DNA from: Burkholderiales bacterium
Lineage (GTDB): Bacteria > Pseudomonadota > Gammaproteobacteria > Burkholderiales > Casimicrobiaceae
Assembly (NCBI GenBank): GCA_015075645.1
Contig: JABTUF010000006.1
Location: forward strand, 310,001 to 374,000
Length of the DNA: 64,000 nucleotides
Direction of reading: 5' to 3'
Shown here: positions 10,215-18,778 of the stretch, one piece after another
Layout of the letters: every line of letters begins with the position of its first letter
Position numbering within the stretch: position 1 is the first letter of the stretch
Notes under the pieces: model-generated
What the model saw: the letters and a program-made list of their open reading frames with translations, nothing else
What the model was told of the DNA's origin: nothing
Database searches by the model: none
Translations under genes and position numbers: made by a program

Positions 10215-11884
10215 AGATCGACCCGATCCTGCTCTCGGTGTACGCGCGGACCTTCCGCTCGATCACCGACGAGATGAGCATCTCGATGCAGCAGACGACG
10301 CGCTCGCCGATCCTGTGCGAGGCGAAGGACTTCGTCACCGGCCTCTACGACGCCGACGGGCGGATGCTCGAGCAGACCGAGAACCTGCCGATCCTCGCCT
10401 TCTCGCTCGCCCCGGTGTGCAAGCACCTGCGGGCCACCTTCGGCGACGACCTCCATCCGGGCGACGTCATCCTGCACAACGACGTGTTCAGCCTCGGCAA
10501 CCAGAACAACGACGTCGCGGTGTTCAAGCCGGTGTTCTTCGAGGGGACGCTCGTCGCGTGGACCGCCGTCAAGGGCCACCAGGCCGACATCGGCGGCGCG
10601 GTCGCCGGCGGCTACAACCCGAACGCGACCGAGGTGTGGCAGGAGGCGCTGCGCATCCCGGCGGTCAAGGTGATCGAGAAGGGCAAGCTCCGCCGCGACG
10701 TCTGGGAGCTGATCCTCGCGAACATCCGCTTCGACATCGTGCGCCACGATCTGCAGGCGCAGATCGGCGCCTGCACGATCGGCGAGCGCCGCGTGGTCGA
10801 GTTGCTCGCGAAGTACGGCCACGAGCACTTCGAGATGCACAAGCTCGCGCTGTTCGACGCGACGCGCAGGATGATGGAGGCCGAGATCGCGAAGATCCCC
10901 AACGGCCGCTACTCCGGCGAAGGGCAGGTCTACTACGACGGCCGCCACGAGGGCTCGAAATTCACGATCCGCGTCGACGTCGACGTTTCCGACCGCAGCA
11001 TCCGCTTCGACTATTCGCGCACCGACGCGCAGACCAACGGCTTCGTCAACGGGACGTTCACGTCGAGCGCGTCGGCGACGATCCTGACGCTCCTGCAGAT
11101 GATCAACCCGGACATCCCGCACAACGAGGGCATGGTCGAGCCGGTCGAGATCGTGATTCCCGAGGGCACGATCCTCAACGCGTCGTACCCGAAGGCGACG
11201 ACCTTCGGCAACCACCTGTGCCCGCCCAACGCCGACGCGATCCAGCGCGCGCTCGCCCCGGCCCTGCCCGACCGCGTGACCGCGGGCTGGAACAACCTGC
11301 TCTGCTCGCTTACGACCGGCATCGACCCCGAGACGCGCGACAAGTACGTCGACATCGGGTTCATGGGGCTCAAGGGCGGCTCGGGCGCGATGCGCGGCAC
11401 CGACGGCTACGACCACATCGGCATGATCGACGCCTCGGGCGGTCTCCTCGACCAGGACTACGAGATGTTCGAGCTGCAGACGCCGCACCGGTTGATCCGC
11501 CACGAGTACCTGTGCGACTCCGCGGGCGCGGGCGAGTGGCGCGGCGGGCTCGGTGTCGAGACGCTGTTCGAAATCGGATCCGACGACACGCAGCTCGTGA
11601 CCTTCGGCGACGGCGACTTCGAGCCCGCGTTCGGACTCTTCGGCGGCGGGGACGCGACCCTCAACTTCATCCGCCTCACCTACCCCGACGGCCGCACCGT
11701 CGTGCCGCGCAACAAGGACCTCATCACCGGCGTGCCGAAGGGGACGGTCTACCACCAGCAGGCGGGCGGCGGCGGCGGCTACGGCGATCCGCGGCGGCGC
11801 GACCGCGCGCGCGTGCGCGACGAGCTTCGCAACGGCGTGATCTCCGAGCGCGCCGCGCGCGAGGTCTACGGCCTCGAGGACTGA
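10211..11884 (+). CDS. Hydantoinase/oxoprolinase B-family subunit (HyuB-like)
   Basis: A 557-aa partner of the upstream HyuA-like subunit. Family stretches include TRSPILCEAKDFVTGLYD, GDVILHNDVFSLGNQNNDVA, VKGHQADIGG, the glycine-rich turn GLKGGSGAMRGTDGYDHIG and the C-terminal tail HQQAGGGGGYGDPRRR. In characterised systems HyuB completes the active site for ring opening or for carboxylation driven by ATP. The length is normal. There is no small third subunit such as AcxC or ApcB next to it; the next gene is an acyl-CoA dehydrogenase. That absence slightly favours a two-subunit hydantoinase/lactamase, whereas the neighbouring CoA ligase and thiolase favour a ketone carboxylase. Confidence 0.85.
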   Translation: MKIDPILLSVYARTFRSITDEMSISMQQTTRSPILCEAKDFVTGLYDADGRMLEQTENLPILAFSLAPVCKHLRATFGDDLHPGDVILHNDVFSLGNQNNDVAVFKPVFFEGTLVAWTAVKGHQADIGGAVAGGYNPNATEVWQEALRIPAVKVIEKGKLRRDVWELILANIRFDIVRHDLQAQIGACTIGERRVVELLAKYGHEHFEMHKLALFDATRRMMEAEIAKIPNGRYSGEGQVYYDGRHEGSKFTIRVDVDVSDRSIRFDYSRTDAQTNGFVNGTFTSSASATILTLLQMINPDIPHNEGMVEPVEIVIPEGTILNASYPKATTFGNHLCPPNADAIQRALAPALPDRVTAGWNNLLCSLTTGIDPETRDKYVDIGFMGLKGGSGAMRGTDGYDHIGMIDASGGLLDQDYEMFELQTPHRLIRHEYLCDSAGAGEWRGGLGVETLFEIGSDDTQLVTFGDGDFEPAFGLFGGGDATLNFIRLTYPDGRTVVPRNKDLITGVPKGTVYHQQAGGGGGYGDPRRRDRARVRDELRNGVISERAAREVYGLED

Positions 11885-11905
11885 CCGCCCCGCGCGCCAC
11901 CGGCC

Positions 11906-13039
11906 ATGGACTTCGCGCTCACCGACGAGCAGCGCCAGATCCGCGACACCTTCGCGCGGTTCGTCGACGCCGAGGTCGCGCCGCGCGCCGCCGCGCTCGA
12001 CGAGGCGCACGCCTACCCGCGCGACCTCGTGGTCCGGCTCGCCGACCTGGGCTTCTTCGCGATGCGCTACCCGGAATCGCGCGGGGGGCTGGGGCTCGAC
12101 CTCGCGACCTTCTGCCTCGCGCTCGAGGAGATCGCGCGCGGCTCGATGTCGCTCGCCGGCTGCGCCGCGATGCAGGCGCTGATGGGCACCAAGTTCCTCG
12201 ACCTCCTCGGCAGCGACGAGATCGTCGAGCGGCTGCTGAAGCCGGCGCTGGCGGGACGCAGGATCGGCGCGATCTGCATGACCGAGCCGGACGCCGGCTC
12301 CGATCTCGGCGGAATCGCGACCACCGCGCGCAAGGTCGACGGCGGCTACGTGCTCGACGGCCGCAAGACCTGGGTCACGGCGGCGCCGGTCGCCGACTTC
12401 TTCACCGTGTTCGCGCGCGCGGGCGAGGCGCGCAGGCTCACGATCTTCCTCGTCGAGCGCGGCTTCGACGGCGTGGCCGTCGGACGCTCGATCGAGAAGA
12501 TGGGCGTGTGGGCGCTGCCCACCTCCGAGGTCGCGTTCGACGGCTGCTTCGTCCCCGACGGCCACCGGCTATCGCGCGAGGAGGGCGACGGCGAGGAGCA
12601 CCTGCGCCGGACCCTCGCCGAGATCCGGATCATCACCGGCGCGATGGCGCTCGGCGTCGCGCGCGCGGCGCTCGACGAGGCGACGCGCTACGCCGGCGAG
12701 CGGGTCCAGTTCGGCAAGCCGATCAACCGCTTCCAGGCGATCCAGACGAAGCTCGCCGAGATGGCGACCGATTGCGCGGCGGCGGTCCACGTGGTCCGCC
12801 ACGCCGCATGGTGCCGCGACCAGGGCCTGCCGCACCACCAGGAAGCGGCGATCGCGAAGCTCTTCGCCACCGAGGCCGCGGCGCGCGTCTGCGACCAGGC
12901 GGCGCGCGTGCTCGCCTCCTACGGTTACGCGATGGAGTTCCCGGTGCAGCGCTACCTGCGCGACGTGCGCTTCACGCTGATCGGCGGCGGCACGAGCGAG
13001 ATCCTGAAGCTCGTGATCGCCAAGGAGATGACGAGGTGA
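11906..13039 (+). CDS. Acyl-CoA dehydrogenase
   Basis: A 377-aa flavoprotein with the complete family pattern: the N-terminal helical domain (MDFALTDEQRQIRDTFARFV), the FAD signature CMTEPDAGSDLGG, KTWVTAA, and the C-terminal region GERVQFGKPINRFQAIQ. The residue before the final GTSEI is Gly (LIGGGTSEI) rather than the Glu used by medium- and short-chain enzymes; isovaleryl-CoA dehydrogenases show the same and place the base on another helix. A branched or unusual short acyl-CoA is therefore possible. It lies 21 bp after HyuB and 4 bp before the mutase small subunit. Confidence 0.88.
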   Translation: MDFALTDEQRQIRDTFARFVDAEVAPRAAALDEAHAYPRDLVVRLADLGFFAMRYPESRGGLGLDLATFCLALEEIARGSMSLAGCAAMQALMGTKFLDLLGSDEIVERLLKPALAGRRIGAICMTEPDAGSDLGGIATTARKVDGGYVLDGRKTWVTAAPVADFFTVFARAGEARRLTIFLVERGFDGVAVGRSIEKMGVWALPTSEVAFDGCFVPDGHRLSREEGDGEEHLRRTLAEIRIITGAMALGVARAALDEATRYAGERVQFGKPINRFQAIQTKLAEMATDCAAAVHVVRHAAWCRDQGLPHHQEAAIAKLFATEAAARVCDQAARVLASYGYAMEFPVQRYLRDVRFTLIGGGTSEILKLVIAKEMTR

Positions 13040-13043
13040 GACC

Positions 13044-13451
13044 GTGAGCCCCGCCGCCCGCGCGCGGCCGATCAAGGTCCTGCTGGCGAAGCCCGGACTG
13101 GACGGGCACGACCAGGGCGCGAAGGTGGTCGCGCGCGCGCTCCTCGCCGCCGGCATGGAGGTGATCTACACCGGCCTGCGCCAGACGCCGGAGGCGGTGG
13201 CGCGGATCGCGCGCGACGAGGACGTCGACGTGATCGCGCTCTCGTCGATGGCCGGGTCGCACCTCGCGTTCTGCCGGCGTCTCGCTCCGCTGCTCGACGA
13301 AGCGGGTCTGCGCGACAAGCTCTGGATCATCGGCGGCAACCTCCCCGGCCGCGACCACGACGCGCTGCGCGAACTGGGCTTCCGCGGCGTGTTCCCGACC
13401 GGCGCGCGGCTTCCCGACATCACCGCCTTCATCGAGGGGAACGTGGCATGA
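13044..13451 (+). CDS. B12-binding small subunit of an acyl-CoA mutase
   Basis: A 135-aa stand-alone cobalamin domain. The base-off binding motif D-x-H-x-x-G appears as LDGHDQG with His22 as the cobalt ligand, followed by SSMAGSH and the C-terminal WIIGGNLPGRDH. The start is GTG, with AGGTGAG 3-9 bases upstream. The gene ends in an ATGA overlap with the large subunit, as expected for a two-subunit mutase of the methylmalonyl-CoA mutase family. In one-subunit enzymes these two parts are fused. Confidence 0.88.
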   Translation: MSPAARARPIKVLLAKPGLDGHDQGAKVVARALLAAGMEVIYTGLRQTPEAVARIARDEDVDVIALSSMAGSHLAFCRRLAPLLDEAGLRDKLWIIGGNLPGRDHDALRELGFRGVFPTGARLPDITAFIEGNVA

Positions 13452-15064
13452 ACGACCGCCTGCCTTCCGGCGTCGCGCCGGTCGTCAACGAATCCGGCAT
13501 CGCGATCAAGCCGCTCTACACGGCGCAGGACGTGGCAGACAGCGGCGGCACGTCGATGCTGGGCGCGCCCGGCGAGTACCCGTTCACGCGCGGGATCCAC
13601 CCGCTCATGTTCCGCAAGCAGCCGTGGACGATGCGCCAGTACACCGGCTTCGGCAACGCGGCGGACACGAACGCGCGCTTCAAGTACCTGATCGCGAACG
13701 GCCAGACCGGGCTCAACGTCGCCTTCGACCTGCCGACGCAGTGCGGCCTCGACTCCGACGATCCGCTCGCCGAAGGCGAGGTCGGCCGCGTCGGCATGGC
13801 GGTCGATTCGCTGCGCGACGTCGAGGTCGCGTTCGACGGCATCGACCTCGACCGCATCACGGTGTCGCTGACGATCAACGGCTCCGCCGCGATCCTGATC
13901 GCGATGTACCTCGCGATGGCCGAGCGGCGCGGCTTCGACCTCGCGACGCTGCGCGGCACCGCCCAGAACGACATCCTGAAGGAGTTCGTCGGCCGCGGCA
14001 CCTGGGTGTTCCCGGTCGAGCCCTCGCTGCGGCTGGTCGGCGACACCATCGAGTACTGCGCCGCGCACGCGCCGAAGTACAGCCCGGTGTCGGTCTGCGG
14101 CTACCACATCCGTGAATCCGGCGCGACGCCGGCGCAGGAGATGGCCTACGCGTTCTGCATCGCCTCCGCGTACGCCGACGAGGTGGTGCGGCGCGGCCTG
14201 TCGATCGACGAGTTCGCCGGACGGCTGTCGTTCAACTTCAACATCTTCGGCAACCTGTTCGAGCAGGTCGCGAAGTTCCGCGCCGGCCGCGGGCTGTGGG
14301 CGAAGGTCGTGAAGGAGCGGCACGGCGCGCAGAAACCGGGCTCGATGTGGCTGCGCATGATCGCCGGCGGCGGCGGCGGCGGTCTCACCTTCGAGCAGCC
14401 GGAGCTCAACATCGTGCGCGGCGCCTACTACGCGCTGATCAGCGCGTTGTCCGGCGCGCAGACGATGGCGCTGTGCTGCTACGACGAGGCCTACACGATC
14501 CCGAGCGAGTACGCGCAGCGCATCTCGCTGCGCACGATGCAGCTCCTGATCGAGGAGATGGGACTCTGCGACACCGTCGACCCGCTCGGCGGCTCCTACT
14601 ACATCGAGACGCTCACCAACCAGATGCGCGCGGAGATGGAGCGCATCATGGCCGAGGTCGACGCGGAAGGCGGCATCGTCGGGCTGATCGCGAGCGGCCG
14701 CATCCAGTCGAAGGTGTCCGCGCAGGCCTACCGCCACCAGGTCGACCTCGAGTCCGGGCGCTTTCGCAAGGTCGGCGTCAACTGCTACCGCACCGAGGGC
14801 GAGGAGCCGGACGTCGAGTTCCATCCGTACGACGAGGCGGACGCGCACGCGCAGGTCGCACGCCTCGCCGAACTGCGCCGCACCCGCGACGCCGCCGCGG
14901 TCGCCGCGGCACTCGACGCGGTGCGCCGCGCCGTGGTGGACGGCGCCAACACGATGCCCGCGATCGTGGCCGCGGTGAAGGCCTACGCGACCGTCGGCGA
15001 GATCACCTCGGCGCTCGCGTCCGTCGTCGGCCGCTACCGCGAGCCGATCCGTTTCGAAGGATGA
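13448..15064 (+). CDS. Methylmalonyl-CoA-mutase-type large subunit
   Basis: A 538-aa TIM-barrel subunit lacking a B12 domain, which is supplied by the preceding gene. Residues that separate methylmalonyl- from isobutyryl- and 2-hydroxyisobutyryl-CoA mutases can be read: Tyr65 in TMRQYTGFG (Ile in 2-hydroxyisobutyryl-CoA mutase, Phe in isobutyryl-CoA mutase), Arg183 in KEFVGRGTW and His220 in CGYHIRESGA. All three fit a dicarboxylic substrate such as methylmalonyl-CoA. Ethylmalonyl-CoA mutase cannot be excluded. No MeaB/ArgK chaperone or epimerase is in the window. The gene belongs to a catabolic operon rather than a propionate locus. Confidence 0.85.
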   Translation: MNDRLPSGVAPVVNESGIAIKPLYTAQDVADSGGTSMLGAPGEYPFTRGIHPLMFRKQPWTMRQYTGFGNAADTNARFKYLIANGQTGLNVAFDLPTQCGLDSDDPLAEGEVGRVGMAVDSLRDVEVAFDGIDLDRITVSLTINGSAAILIAMYLAMAERRGFDLATLRGTAQNDILKEFVGRGTWVFPVEPSLRLVGDTIEYCAAHAPKYSPVSVCGYHIRESGATPAQEMAYAFCIASAYADEVVRRGLSIDEFAGRLSFNFNIFGNLFEQVAKFRAGRGLWAKVVKERHGAQKPGSMWLRMIAGGGGGGLTFEQPELNIVRGAYYALISALSGAQTMALCCYDEAYTIPSEYAQRISLRTMQLLIEEMGLCDTVDPLGGSYYIETLTNQMRAEMERIMAEVDAEGGIVGLIASGRIQSKVSAQAYRHQVDLESGRFRKVGVNCYRTEGEEPDVEFHPYDEADAHAQVARLAELRRTRDAAAVAAALDAVRRAVVDGANTMPAIVAAVKAYATVGEITSALASVVGRYREPIRFEG

Positions 15065-15068
15065 CCCG

Positions 15069-15932
15069 ATGGCCGTCGAGCACTACCATGCACCCTCGCG
15101 TCTCGCCGACGCGCTCGAACACCTGCGCGGCGGCGAGGCCACGATCCTCGCCGGCGGCACCGACCTGATGCCGCAGACCCGCTCGGGCCGGGTGAAGCTC
15201 GCCCGCGTTCTCGTCAACGTCCGCCGCGTTCCGGAACTCGACGGCATCGCACGCGAGGACGGCGCGATCCGGATCGGCGCGCTCGCGACGATCACCCGCA
15301 TCATGAACGACCCGCTCGTGCGCGGGCACCTGCCGATCCTCGCGGACGCCTGCGACCACTTCGCGAGCGACCAGTTGCGCAACGCGGCGACGATCGGCGG
15401 CAACGTCTGCAACGCCTCGCCGGCCGGCGACACGCTGGTGCCGCTTTTCGCGCTCGACGCGGAGGCCGTCCTCGCGTCGAAGCCCGACGGCCAGGTGGTC
15501 ACCCGCCGCGTCCCGCTCGCGGCGTTCTTCACCGGACCGGGCCGGACGGTGCGCGCGCCCGGCGAACTGCTGACCGAACTCCGCGTCCCGCTGCCGCCGG
15601 CGGGGGCCGTCGGCCGGTTCTTCAAGTTCGGCACGCGGCCCGCGCTCGACATCTCGGCGATCTCGCTCGCGCTCTCCGCCTCGCGCGACGGCCGCGCGCT
15701 CCGCAACGTGCGGATCGCCTGCGGTGCGGTGGCACCGGTGCCGATGCGGGCGACGGCGACCGAGGCGCTGCTCGAAGGCGCGGCCCTCGACGCCGCGACG
15801 ATCGCGCGGGCGGCAGCGTCGTTGCGCGACGAGGTCCGCCCGATCGACGACGTGCGCGCCTCGGCCTGGTACCGCCGCGAACTCGTCCACAACATGTTCC
15901 GGAGGATCCTCGACGATGTCGCTCAAGCGTGA
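15069..15932 (+). CDS. FAD subunit of a molybdenum hydroxylase (CoxM type)
   Basis: A 287-aa medium subunit of the xanthine-oxidase family. FAD-binding motifs are AGGTDLMPQTRSG near residue 30 and the ATIGGNVCNASPAGD loop near residue 112. The length leaves no room for the extra 4Fe-4S insertion of 4-hydroxybenzoyl-CoA reductase. It transfers electrons from the iron-sulfur subunit to its acceptor. It begins 4 bp after the mutase stop and overlaps the next subunit by 17 bp. Confidence 0.88.
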   Translation: MAVEHYHAPSRLADALEHLRGGEATILAGGTDLMPQTRSGRVKLARVLVNVRRVPELDGIAREDGAIRIGALATITRIMNDPLVRGHLPILADACDHFASDQLRNAATIGGNVCNASPAGDTLVPLFALDAEAVLASKPDGQVVTRRVPLAAFFTGPGRTVRAPGELLTELRVPLPPAGAVGRFFKFGTRPALDISAISLALSASRDGRALRNVRIACGAVAPVPMRATATEALLEGAALDAATIARAAASLRDEVRPIDDVRASAWYRRELVHNMFRRILDDVAQA

Positions 15933-16389
15933 GATCGCATTCGTGCTGAACGGGGTCGCGACGCGCGCGACGGTTCGAGTCGAGATGAGCGCGCTCTCGA
16001 TGCTGCGCGAGGTCATCGGGCTCACCGGCACCAAGTACGCCTGCGGCGAGGGCGAGTGCGGCGCCTGCACGATCGTCGTCGACGGCGCCTCGGCCTGCGC
16101 GTGCCTGATGTTCGCGGTCGACTGCGAAGGCCGGTCGCTGACCACGATCGAGGGCGTGGGGCGCGATCCGCTCGGCGCCAGTCTCGAGCGCGCGTTCGTC
16201 GACTGCGGCGCGGTGCAGTGCGGCTTCTGCACGCCGGGCATGGTGATGCAGGCCCGCCACTGGCTCGAGGCGCACCCCGACGCGACGCGCGAGGAGATCA
16301 AGCGCGGCATCGAGGGCAACCTGTGCCGTTGCACCGGCTACGTCAAGATCGTCGACGCGATCGAGGCCGCGGGGCGCGGCCGGTCGTGA
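15916..16389 (+). CDS. 2Fe-2S subunit of a molybdenum hydroxylase (CoxS type)
   Basis: A 157-aa subunit with two [2Fe-2S] clusters: a plant-ferredoxin motif (CGEGECGAC plus a following Cys) at residues about 40-60 and the C-terminal motif CGAVQCGFCTPGM with CRCTGYVKI. The start at 15916 is the ATG from which the chain matches the family N-terminus and lies inside the end of the FAD-subunit gene. The three subunits are in the order FAD, Fe-S, Mo. Confidence 0.9.
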   Translation: MSLKREIAFVLNGVATRATVRVEMSALSMLREVIGLTGTKYACGEGECGACTIVVDGASACACLMFAVDCEGRSLTTIEGVGRDPLGASLERAFVDCGAVQCGFCTPGMVMQARHWLEAHPDATREEIKRGIEGNLCRCTGYVKIVDAIEAAGRGRS

Positions 16390-16399
16390 GGAGCGCACG

Positions 16400-18778
16400 A
16401 TGAAGGTGATCGAGAAGGACACGCTGATCGGCAAGCGCATCGCGAAGCTCGACGCGCCGGAGAAAGCGAGCGGGCAGACGCGCTACGTCCACGACCTCGA
16501 CCTCCCGGGGCAGCTCCACGCGAAGATCCTGCGCTCCGCCCGCGTCCACGCGCGGATCGCGAGGATCGACACGAGCCGCGCCCGGGCGCTGCCCGGCGTG
16601 CACGCGGTCATCACCGCCGCCGACGTCCCGTGGCAACGCCCGCTCGGCGTCGGCAAGGACCAGCTCCCGCTCAAGGGCGACAAGGTCCGCAGCCTGCGCG
16701 ACGAGATCGCCGCGGTCGCCGCCGACACCGAAGCGATCGCCGAAGCCGCGCTCGCGTTGATCGACGTGGAGTACGAAGACCTGCCGATCCTCGCCGATCC
16801 GGTCGCCGCGCTCGCCCCCGGGGCTCCGGTGATCCACGCCGAGAAGCTGCCGCCGCCCGCCCCGCACGACTCGCTCAAGCCGGGCGAGCCGGGGGACGCC
16901 GAGGCCCACCGCCACAACGTCGCGATGACCTTCGACTACGCGCAGGGCGACGTCGCGGCCGGCGAGGCGGAGTCCGACGTCGTCGTCGAGGGCGAGTTCC
17001 GGCTCCACTACGTGACCCACTGCTGCATGGGCGTCTCCGGCGTCATCGCCGAGTTCGACCGCTCCGGCAACCTGACGCTGCACTCGAACACGCAGGTGCC
17101 GTTCCTGCACAAGCGCGAGTTCGCCGAGATCCTCGGCATGGATCCCGGCCGCATCCGGATCATCCAGCCGCCGATCGGCGGAGGCTTCGGCTCGAAGCTC
17201 GACATCTACCCGTTCGAGCCGATCTGCGTGTTCCTCGCGAAGGCGACCGGCCGCCCGGTGAAGCTCGTGTTCACGCGCGAGGAGGAATTCGTCGCCTCGC
17301 CGACGCGCCAGCCGGTGCTGCTGAAGCTGCGCAGCGGCGCGAAGCGCGACGGCACGCTCACCTTCCGCACCTGCGAGACGCTGCACGACAACGGCGCCTA
17401 CACCTCCTGGGGCGCGACGACGCCGTTCGTCATGATGCAGACGATCAGCTCGCTCTACCGCGTGCCGCACTGCAAGTACCACACGACCGCGGTCTACACC
17501 AACAATCCGTACGCGGGGTCGTTCCGCGGCTACGGCAACCTGCAGGCGACCTTCGCCGTCGAGCAGCAGATCGACGAGCTCGCCGCGAGGCTCGGCATCG
17601 ACCCGCTCGATCTGCGCCTGGCGAACGCCCAGGACCCCGGCGAGGTGACGCCGCAGGGCATGCACTTCAAGACCTGCGGCCTCAAGGAGTGCCTCTCGAT
17701 CGCGGCGGAGGCCTCCGGCTACCGCGCGAAGCGCGCGGCGGCGCAAGCGGCGCAGCGTTCGCCGGGGCGCATCAAGCGCGGCGTCGGCATGGCGTCGATG
17801 CTGCACGTCGGCGGCGGCGCGAAGATCTACCCGTCGGACGGCTGCGGCACGATCCTCAAGATCGACGACTTCGCGCACGTCACGCTCCTGACCGGCGCCT
17901 CCGAGATCGGCCAGGGCTCCGAGACCGTGCTCGCGCAGCTCGTCTGCGAGGAGCTCGGCGTGCCGCTCGACGCGGTCACCGTCGTCAACAACGACACCGA
18001 CATCACACCCTGGGACGTCGGCGTGCACGCGAGCCGCACGACGTTCATCGGAGGGAACTCGGCGATCGGCGCGGCGCGCAAGGCGAAGGCGAAGGTGCTC
18101 GCGGCCGCCGCGAAGGCGACCGGCGTCCCGGAGGGCGAGCTCGAGCTTCGCGCCGGGCACATCGTGCGGGCGTCGAACGGGGAGGCGCTCACGAGCCTCG
18201 CGAAGCTCCTGCGTTCGCTCCACTTCTCGGACAAGGCCGAGCTCGTGATGACCACGTTCTACTACGAGCCTCCGTCGCGCCACCAGGACAAGGCGTTCAA
18301 GGGCGACGTGTCGGCCGCGTACGCCTGGGCGACGCAGGTCGTCGAGGTCGAGGTCGACACCGAGACCGGCGTGGTGCGCCTCCTCAAGGTGACCGGCGCG
18401 CACGACGTCGGCCGCGTGCTGAACCGGCTGGGCATCGAGGGCCAGATCGAGGGCGGCGTCGTCATGGGGCAGGGCTACGCGCTGACCGAGGACCTGATCG
18501 TCGAGAACGGCGTCGTGCGCAACCCGGCGTTCCGCGACTACAAGCTCGTCACGGCGCCGGAGATCCCCGAGATGGACGTTCACTTCGTCGAGACGATGGA
18601 CGGCGAGGGGCCGCAGGGCGCGAAGGGCGTCGGCGAGGCGCCGGCGATCTGCTTGGCCGCGGCGACCGCGAACGCGATCTGCAACGCCACCGGCGTGCGT
18701 ATCCGCGAGCTGCCGTTCACGCCCGAGAAGGTCTACCGCGCGCTCCGCGGCGCGGCGGCGAAGGCGGCGCCCGGCTGA
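16400..18778 (+). CDS. Molybdopterin-binding subunit of a molybdenum hydroxylase
   Basis: A 792-aa catalytic subunit of the xanthine-dehydrogenase family. Seen are the GGGFGSKLDIYPFEP loop, YAGSFRGYGNLQATFAVEQQ and, near the C-terminus, KGVGEAPAI, which carries the catalytic glutamate. The active-site loop is not the VAYRCSFR of form I CO dehydrogenase, so it is not that enzyme. The substrate may be an N-heterocycle, an aldehyde or an aromatic CoA ester; the linked CoA-transferase supports the last. GAGG lies about 9 bases before the ATG. No MoCo insertion chaperone (XdhC/CoxD) is beside it. Confidence 0.88.
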   Translation: MKVIEKDTLIGKRIAKLDAPEKASGQTRYVHDLDLPGQLHAKILRSARVHARIARIDTSRARALPGVHAVITAADVPWQRPLGVGKDQLPLKGDKVRSLRDEIAAVAADTEAIAEAALALIDVEYEDLPILADPVAALAPGAPVIHAEKLPPPAPHDSLKPGEPGDAEAHRHNVAMTFDYAQGDVAAGEAESDVVVEGEFRLHYVTHCCMGVSGVIAEFDRSGNLTLHSNTQVPFLHKREFAEILGMDPGRIRIIQPPIGGGFGSKLDIYPFEPICVFLAKATGRPVKLVFTREEEFVASPTRQPVLLKLRSGAKRDGTLTFRTCETLHDNGAYTSWGATTPFVMMQTISSLYRVPHCKYHTTAVYTNNPYAGSFRGYGNLQATFAVEQQIDELAARLGIDPLDLRLANAQDPGEVTPQGMHFKTCGLKECLSIAAEASGYRAKRAAAQAAQRSPGRIKRGVGMASMLHVGGGAKIYPSDGCGTILKIDDFAHVTLLTGASEIGQGSETVLAQLVCEELGVPLDAVTVVNNDTDITPWDVGVHASRTTFIGGNSAIGAARKAKAKVLAAAAKATGVPEGELELRAGHIVRASNGEALTSLAKLLRSLHFSDKAELVMTTFYYEPPSRHQDKAFKGDVSAAYAWATQVVEVEVDTETGVVRLLKVTGAHDVGRVLNRLGIEGQIEGGVVMGQGYALTEDLIVENGVVRNPAFRDYKLVTAPEIPEMDVHFVETMDGEGPQGAKGVGEAPAICLAAATANAICNATGVRIRELPFTPEKVYRALRGAAAKAAPG

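Noticed and set aside
13448..15064. 2-hydroxyisobutyryl-CoA mutase
   Set aside because: Tyr65 occupies the position that is Ile in that enzyme, and the Arg and His for a second carboxylate are present.
16400..18778. CO dehydrogenase large subunit (coxL)
   Set aside because: The form I active-site motif is absent; the loop reads YAGSFRGYGN, so only the wider xanthine-dehydrogenase family is supported.
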